In this document: positions 13,017 to 14,527 of the stretch, in pieces
Position numbering within the stretch: position 1 is the stretch's first letter
Layout: each line of letters starts with the position of its first letter
The notes under the pieces: model-generated
Databases searched by the model: none
What the model was told of the DNA's origin: nothing
The model's input: only the letters and a program-made list of their open reading frames with translations
Source of the DNA: DATBLE01 sp046735055
Lineage (GTDB): Bacteria > Actinomycetota > Thermoleophilia > Gaiellales > Gaiellaceae
Direction: 5' to 3'
Assembly: GCA_046735055.1 (NCBI GenBank)
Contig: JBKPSO010000027.1
Span: forward strand, 1 to 14,527
Length of the DNA: 14,527 bases
Translations under genes and position numbers: made by a program

Positions 13017-13963
13017 TCGAGCGGGGGCGTGCCGTAGGTGTGGAAGCTCTCGACGGTCTTCACGCCCCAGAACTGGCCGCGCCCGCGCTCCTCCGCCGTC
13101 CACGTGACAGGCTCGTAGTCCGGGTCGAAGACGAAGTAGCCGCCGGTCGTGACCTCGATCCGGTTCCCGCCCGGCTCGAAGCCGTAGAGGAAGAACCCCT
13201 GCGCGACGCCGTGCTTCGACGGCGCGGCCTCGATCGGCACGCTGTTGTCGACGAAGAGGTCGGCGGCGCGCAGGCACTCCTCGCGCGTGTCGACCCAGAA
13301 CGCGAGGTGGTGCAGGCGGCCGCGCGCGCCGTAGTGGTCGGCGACGTAGATCAGCTCGTGCGCGGCGATCGAGAGGCTGAGCCATGCGCCCTGTTCAGTG
13401 CCGTCGTCGAGCTCGATCCGTTCGTACAGCCGGTAGCCGAGCAGCTCCTGTGCGAACTCGCGGCAGGCGCGGACGTCGGCGGCCAGGAGGTTGACGTGGT
13501 CGAGGCGCTTGACCGCCGCGCCGCGGCCGACGTAGCGCTGCGGCTGGTTGCGCCACGACGGCTTCAGGTGCTCAGGGGCGACGTAGCGCTCGGCCTCGTA
13601 GTAGAGCTCGAAGACGTGGCCGTCGGGGTCGGTGAAGCGGTACGCGGGGCCGTGCCCGACATCGCCGTCGATCCACCCCTGCCCGAACCGGGTCTGCTCG
13701 ATCGCGGTGACCCGGCGGTCGAGCGCCTCCGGGCTCCAGGCGCGGAGCGCGACGTGACCGAGGCCGGGCTGCGGCGACTCCGTCAGCTTCAGGCTGTAGC
13801 GGAGGTAGTCGCCCCAGCCGCGGAGGTACACCGACTGCCCCTCGCGCGCCTCCTCCTCCATCCCGAGAACGTCGACGAAGACGCGCAGGCTCTCGGCCGG
13901 CTTCGGAGTGAGCAGCTCGGCGTGTCCTATCCGGGCAACGTCGTGAAGGGCCGTGGCCGTCAT
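13013..13963 (-). CDS. Type I extradiol ring-cleavage dioxygenase (catechol 2,3-dioxygenase-like)
   Basis: 316 aa, two vicinal-oxygen-chelate modules (about 10-125 and 150-290), as in XylE and homoprotocatechuate 2,3-dioxygenase. Fe(II) ligands are visible: His156 (RLDHVNLL), His218 or His219 (RLHHLAFWVD) and Glu270 (GNRIEV). The second-shell residues His202, His251 and Tyr260 also fit, and the family signature runs from His251 through FFLYGFEPGGNRIEV. The enzyme should therefore be active and cut a catechol next to one hydroxyl with O2. It starts nine bases after the aldolase gene; the gap contains the hairpin GTAGA-GGG-TCTAC (13964-13976) and no clear ribosome binding site. Likely substrates are protocatechuate, gallate-like or other catechols produced by the demethylase; specificity is not readable. 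Confidence 0.9.
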   Translation of the reverse strand: MTATALHDVARIGHAELLTPKPAESLRVFVDVLGMEEEAREGQSVYLRGWGDYLRYSLKLTESPQPGLGHVALRAWSPEALDRRVTAIEQTRFGQGWIDGDVGHGPAYRFTDPDGHVFELYYEAERYVAPEHLKPSWRNQPQRYVGRGAAVKRLDHVNLLAADVRACREFAQELLGYRLYERIELDDGTEQGAWLSLSIAAHELIYVADHYGARGRLHHLAFWVDTREECLRAADLFVDNSVPIEAAPSKHGVAQGFFLYGFEPGGNRIEVTTGGYFVFDPDYEPVTWTAEERGRGQFWGVKTVESFHTYGTPPLE

Positions 13964-13972
13964 GTAGAGGGT

Positions 13973-14527
13973 CTACTCGACCAGGGCTCTCAGCCCGTCC
14001 AGGTCGTAAGACAGCGCGCCGGCTTCGAGCTTCGCGCGCTTCTCGACCTCACGCGCGGCGCGGTCGCGCGCCCCGGCGAGCACGTCCTCCACGCGCTCCT
14101 GCTCGACCACGATCGCCCCGTCGCCGTCGAGCACGACCGCGTCGCCCTGGCGGATCGTGGCGCCGCCGACGACGATCGGCTCACCGATCGCCCCCGGCAC
14201 TTTCTTGTCCGCGCCGCGGACCCTGACCCAGCGCGCCCAGACCGGGAGGCCCACCTCGCGCAGCTCTTCGACGTCCCGCACCGCTGCGTCGACGAGCAGC
14301 GCCACCATGCCGCGCCCCTTTGCCTGCGTCGCCAGCAGCTCGCCGACGAGCGCGACCGGTCTCGGCTCGGGCATCGTCAACACGAGCACCTCTCCGGGCT
14401 CGGCCTCCGCGACCGCGGCGTGCACCATCAGGTTGTCGTCCTGGCCGCAGCGCACCGTCCGCGCCGGCCCGGCCGCCCGCGAGCCCGGGATCACCTGGAC
14501 GAGGTCGAGGTCGACCACCTGCGAGCG
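13973..14527 (-). CDS. RraA-like aldolase (HMG/CHA aldolase family), 5' end cut by window
   Basis: 184 codons and a stop are visible; the frame is open to the window edge. The start of the match (PGSRAAGPARTVRCGQDDNLMVHAAV) corresponds to about residue 35-40 of the usual ~220-aa protein, so the GTG at 14518 is probably internal. Diagnostic parts: VGELLATQAKGRGMVALLVD followed by AAVRDVEELREVGLPVWARW, the Gly...Arg-Asp active-site block of class II 4-hydroxy-4-methyl-2-oxoglutarate / 4-carboxy-4-hydroxy-2-oxoadipate aldolases. These enzymes split the last intermediate of gallate or protocatechuate 4,5-cleavage into pyruvate and an oxoacid. RraA regulators and dimethylmenaquinone-methyltransferase-named proteins share the fold, but the context favours an aldolase. 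Confidence 0.82.
   Translation of the reverse strand, partial: RSQVVDLDLVQVIPGSRAAGPARTVRCGQDDNLMVHAAVAEAEPGEVLVLTMPEPRPVALVGELLATQAKGRGMVALLVDAAVRDVEELREVGLPVWARWVRVRGADKKVPGAIGEPIVVGGATIRQGDAVVLDGDGAIVVEQERVEDVLAGARDRAAREVEKRAKLEAGALSYDLDGLRALVE

Noticed and set aside
13017..13385. Longer form of the MetF-like protein
   Set aside because: Would overlap the dioxygenase by about 370 bases; the GTGA overlap start at 13016 gives the normal MetF beginning.

Overview
The window is high-GC, densely coded DNA with many GTG starts, ATGA/TGATG-type junctions and several apparently leaderless genes. Together with the cupredoxin-like tail on a secreted binding protein, this suggests a high-GC actinobacterium, possibly of the Thermoleophilia (Gaiellales/Solirubrobacterales) type. 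That placement is inference. No rRNA, tRNA, insertion sequence or CRISPR was seen.

Layout. (1) 1-200, minus: 5' end of a CoA-transferase A subunit running off the left edge. (2) 314-4078, plus: a NitT/TauT-type ABC importer (two permeases, an ATPase, a secreted NMT1-like binding protein with an extra C-terminal cupredoxin-like domain). (3) 4167-4988, plus: an IclR-family regulator of the PcaU/PobR aromatic type; it shares a 22-bp promoter/start block with the first permease gene. (4) 10284-5052, minus: a tightly coupled four-gene operon. It encodes a 608-aa protein with the phosphohistidine domain of PEP synthase, a 334-aa protein with its ATP-grasp domain, an oxaloacetate/pyruvate-carboxylase-type carboxyltransferase and a HAD-IIA phosphatase. 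(5) 10307-10831, plus: a deleted and frameshifted MDR oxidoreductase pseudogene that fires divergently from the operon. (6) 14527-10828, minus: a run of RraA/HMG-aldolase-like protein (5' cut by the right edge), type I extradiol dioxygenase, short MetF-like reductase and LigM/DesA-type aryl O-demethylase, with overlaps or small gaps.

Working model. Block 4 has the logic of the phosphorylate, carboxylate, dephosphorylate route for 4-hydroxyacetophenones (acetovanillone, acetosyringone; Hpe in Rhodococcus, Acv in Sphingobium SYK-6). The split kinase also resembles phenylphosphate synthase and the cresol kinase CreHI. The aroyl-acetate product could be activated by the CoA-transferase at the left edge and cleaved towards vanillate or syringate. 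LigM would remove the O-methyl group onto tetrahydrofolate, the MetF-like protein would recycle the C1 unit, and the dioxygenase and aldolase would open and split the ring. The importer and IclR protein would supply uptake and control. The window therefore reads as a compact lignin-monomer catabolic island. The biotin carboxylase, the biotin carrier and a thiolase are not present here and must lie elsewhere if the model is right.
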